Assembly: GCA_023382715.1 (NCBI GenBank)
Contig: JAHDWP010000032.1
Span: 1-39,338 of the forward strand
DNA from: Anaerolineae bacterium
Lineage (GTDB): Bacteria > Chloroflexota > Anaerolineae > Aggregatilineales > Aggregatilineaceae
Reading direction: 5' to 3'
DNA length: 39,338 nucleotides
The translations under genes and the position numbers were made by a program. Positions within the stretch are counted from its first letter, which is position 1. Each line of letters begins with the position of its first letter. The notes below the pieces were generated by a model, which was given only the letters and a program-made list of their open reading frames with translations, was not told the DNA's origin and ran no database searches. Positions 38,273 through 39,338 of the stretch are shown here, piece by piece.

Positions 38273-39010
38273 CTACTGCCCCGCGCCCGGCCTGGTGCCC
38301 CAGTGAACGGCCATCGTGCCCAGCATGAAGCGACGCCAGCCCACGTCCTCCAGGCCCGCCGCGCGCATCAGGGCGGCCAGCTCTTCGGCAGACTTGAAGC
38401 CGAGCGTGCTCTCTGGCAGGTAGCGGTAAGCGTCGGCCTGCCCGGTGATCCAGCGCCCCAGCAGCGGGATAATCCACCGCAGATAGAGCCGGATCAGCGG
38501 GCGCAGCGGGCCGCGCGGCGGCGTCGTGTCGAGCGTGACCAGCCGCCCGCCCGGCCTGAGCACGCGCACCTGCTCGGCCAGCGCCCCGCTGATGTCCGTC
38601 ACGTTGCGGAACAGGTAGCCGCTTGTCACCGCGTCGAAGGTATGGGCGGCATAGGGCAGATGCAGCGTATCGGCGGCCTGCCACGAGAGGGGGCGCCGCC
38701 CGTCAGCGGCGGTCAAGCGCTCGCGGCGCTGTCCGATGCGCATCATCGGCAGGGTGAAATCTGCCGCGACGATGTGCAGGTCACCGACCTGCCGCTGCGC
38801 CTCGAAGGCGATGTCGCCGGTGCCGGTGGCGATGTCGAGCAGCCACGCGCCGGGGCGCAGCGCCGCCCGCTCGACCACGTAGCGTCGCCAGCGCCGATCC
38901 TGCCCGAAGGTCATCAGCCGGTTCATCAGGTCATAGCGCCGCGCGATGCGCCCGAACATATTGCGCACATAGGCGGCGTGGTCAGCTTGTGAGGTGGTGT
39001 GCGTGTCCAT
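38273..39010 (-). CDS. ubiE: UbiE/MenG-type quinone C-methyltransferase
   Basis: 245-aa SAM-dependent methyltransferase. The UbiE start pattern YVRNMFGRIARRYDLMNRLMTFG (residues 14-36) with WRRYVV is clear. The SAM motif is LLDIATGTGDIA (57-68), then AADFTLPMM and the family motif GYLFRNVTD, and PGGRLVTLD. The enzyme methylates demethylmenaquinone or 2-polyprenylbenzoquinols. In a Chloroflexota-like genome, menaquinone is the more likely product (MenG). The ATG at 39010 has no clear Shine-Dalgarno sequence. The gene is divergent from the secreted-protein gene at 39192, with an extended -10 promoter at 39066-39074. Confidence 0.88.
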   Translation of the reverse strand: MDTHTTSQADHAAYVRNMFGRIARRYDLMNRLMTFGQDRRWRRYVVERAALRPGAWLLDIATGTGDIAFEAQRQVGDLHIVAADFTLPMMRIGQRRERLTAADGRRPLSWQAADTLHLPYAAHTFDAVTSGYLFRNVTDISGALAEQVRVLRPGGRLVTLDTTPPRGPLRPLIRLYLRWIIPLLGRWITGQADAYRYLPESTLGFKSAEELAALMRAAGLEDVGWRRFMLGTMAVHWGTRPGAGQ

Positions 39011-39065
39011 AGGAGCGTGAGACCATCCTGAGCCGCGCCGGGCGCGCGGCTGCCTGTATGCTGCG

Positions 39066-39074
39066 ATTGTAGCA
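39066..39074 (-). promoter_or_regulatory. Extended -10 promoter of ubiE
   Basis: Minus-strand TGCTACAAT, about 55 bp before the ATG. The -35 region is weak (AGGACG). Same form as at 20761-20769. Confidence 0.5.
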
Positions 39075-39103
39075 GACTTGGCGATGCGCGTCCTGCGGCC
39101 TTT

Positions 39104-39132
39104 TTCACATTTTAGCCAAGATCCGCTATACT
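39104..39132 (+). promoter_or_regulatory. Promoter of the secreted-protein gene at 39192
   Basis: TTCACA (39104-39109), a 17-bp spacer and TATACT (39127-39132), near consensus. It lies back to back with the ubiE promoter. Confidence 0.7.
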
Positions 39133-39191
39133 CATAGATGGGTCTGCGGACCTTAGAATCGTGCATAGAATGCTTCAAGGAGATTAAGGAT

Positions 39192-39338
39192 ATGAAGCGG
39201 CTGTTGACATCGTTACTCGTGTTGATGCTCGTGCTCATGGCGGCACAGGCTGTCGTCGCCCAGGAGGGAGAAGAGGAATTTACGGTCAAAGACCTCATCG
39301 CCTGCGAGGACTACGATCTGAGCGATCTGACGATCGGT
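39192..39338 (+). CDS. Secreted protein, 3' part beyond the window
   Basis: First 49 codons of a gene cut by the window edge. AAGGAG lies 9 nt before the ATG. Residues 1-23 are a signal peptide (MKRLLTSLLVLMLVLMAAQA, cleavage near AVVA-Q). The mature start is acidic (QEGEEEFTVKDLIACEDYD). Too little is present to assign a family; an exported or solute-binding protein is likely. Confidence 0.75.
   Translation, partial: MKRLLTSLLVLMLVLMAAQAVVAQEGEEEFTVKDLIACEDYDLSDLTIG

Noticed and set aside
1-39338. tRNA or rRNA genes
   Set aside because: Scanned for TTCGAATCC-type T-loops and acceptor pairs on both strands and found none that could be supported; a tRNAscan run would be decisive.

Overview
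The window is 39.3 kb of GC-rich bacterial chromosome, densely coding, with short intergenic gaps full of small palindromic repeats. The combination seen here points to Chloroflexota (Anaerolineae-like): an ArsA ATPase with a C-terminal HSP20-like domain, a DUF4013 membrane protein, a FeoB split into two genes, secreted SH3/clan GH-A glycosidase-like proteins, and many MITE-like intergenic repeats. This is inferred from gene content only; there is no rRNA or tRNA in the window. There is no sign of a prophage, plasmid, CRISPR array or transposase gene.

Layout. 1-144: a short repeat element. 145-4193 (minus): an operon of a CE7-type acetyl esterase, a PqqD-like peptide-binding protein, an ABC exporter and a UbiA prenyltransferase, with a repeat element upstream. 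4646-7472 (plus): a TrmB-type regulator with an inverted-repeat operator over its promoter, then a P1B-4 metal-exporting ATPase. 7669-10210 (minus): feoA and a FeoB split into separate GTPase and permease genes, all joined by ATGA overlaps; a DtxR-box-like palindrome lies inside the feoA promoter. 10447-12657 (plus): a LysW-like carrier protein, two membrane proteins and a Fur-family regulator that lacks most metal-sensing residues. 12852-13952 (minus): an orphan CcrM-like adenine methyltransferase.

14337-20137 is a translation and genome-maintenance block: prfA (plus), then mutS2, a candidate ~195-nt RNA with its own promoter and terminator, tsaC and prmC (minus). PrmC is expected to methylate the GGQ motif of the RF1 encoded by prfA. 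20441-25307 (plus): a small cross-brace zinc protein, a GT-C glycosyltransferase, RtcA and RNase Z. 25332-26174 (minus): a DUF2085 membrane protein. 26570-29412 (plus): a membrane-anchored clan GH-A glycosidase and ArsA. 29558-30733 (minus): a secreted protein with a duplicated unnamed domain. 30988-32868 (plus): a UbiB kinase. 33012-37888 (minus): two related envelope proteins with C-terminal GH-A domains, one of which has lost catalytic residues in both of its glycosidase folds. 38273-39010 (minus): UbiE/MenG. 39192-end (plus): the start of a secreted protein cut by the window edge.

Themes: ferrous iron import facing a probable metal exporter; quinone-related genes at three separate loci (ubiA, ubiB, ubiE/menG); RNA and translation quality control (prfA, prmC, tsaC, mutS2, rtcA, rnz); and an envelope glycosidase-like family that seems to be diverging into non-catalytic roles.
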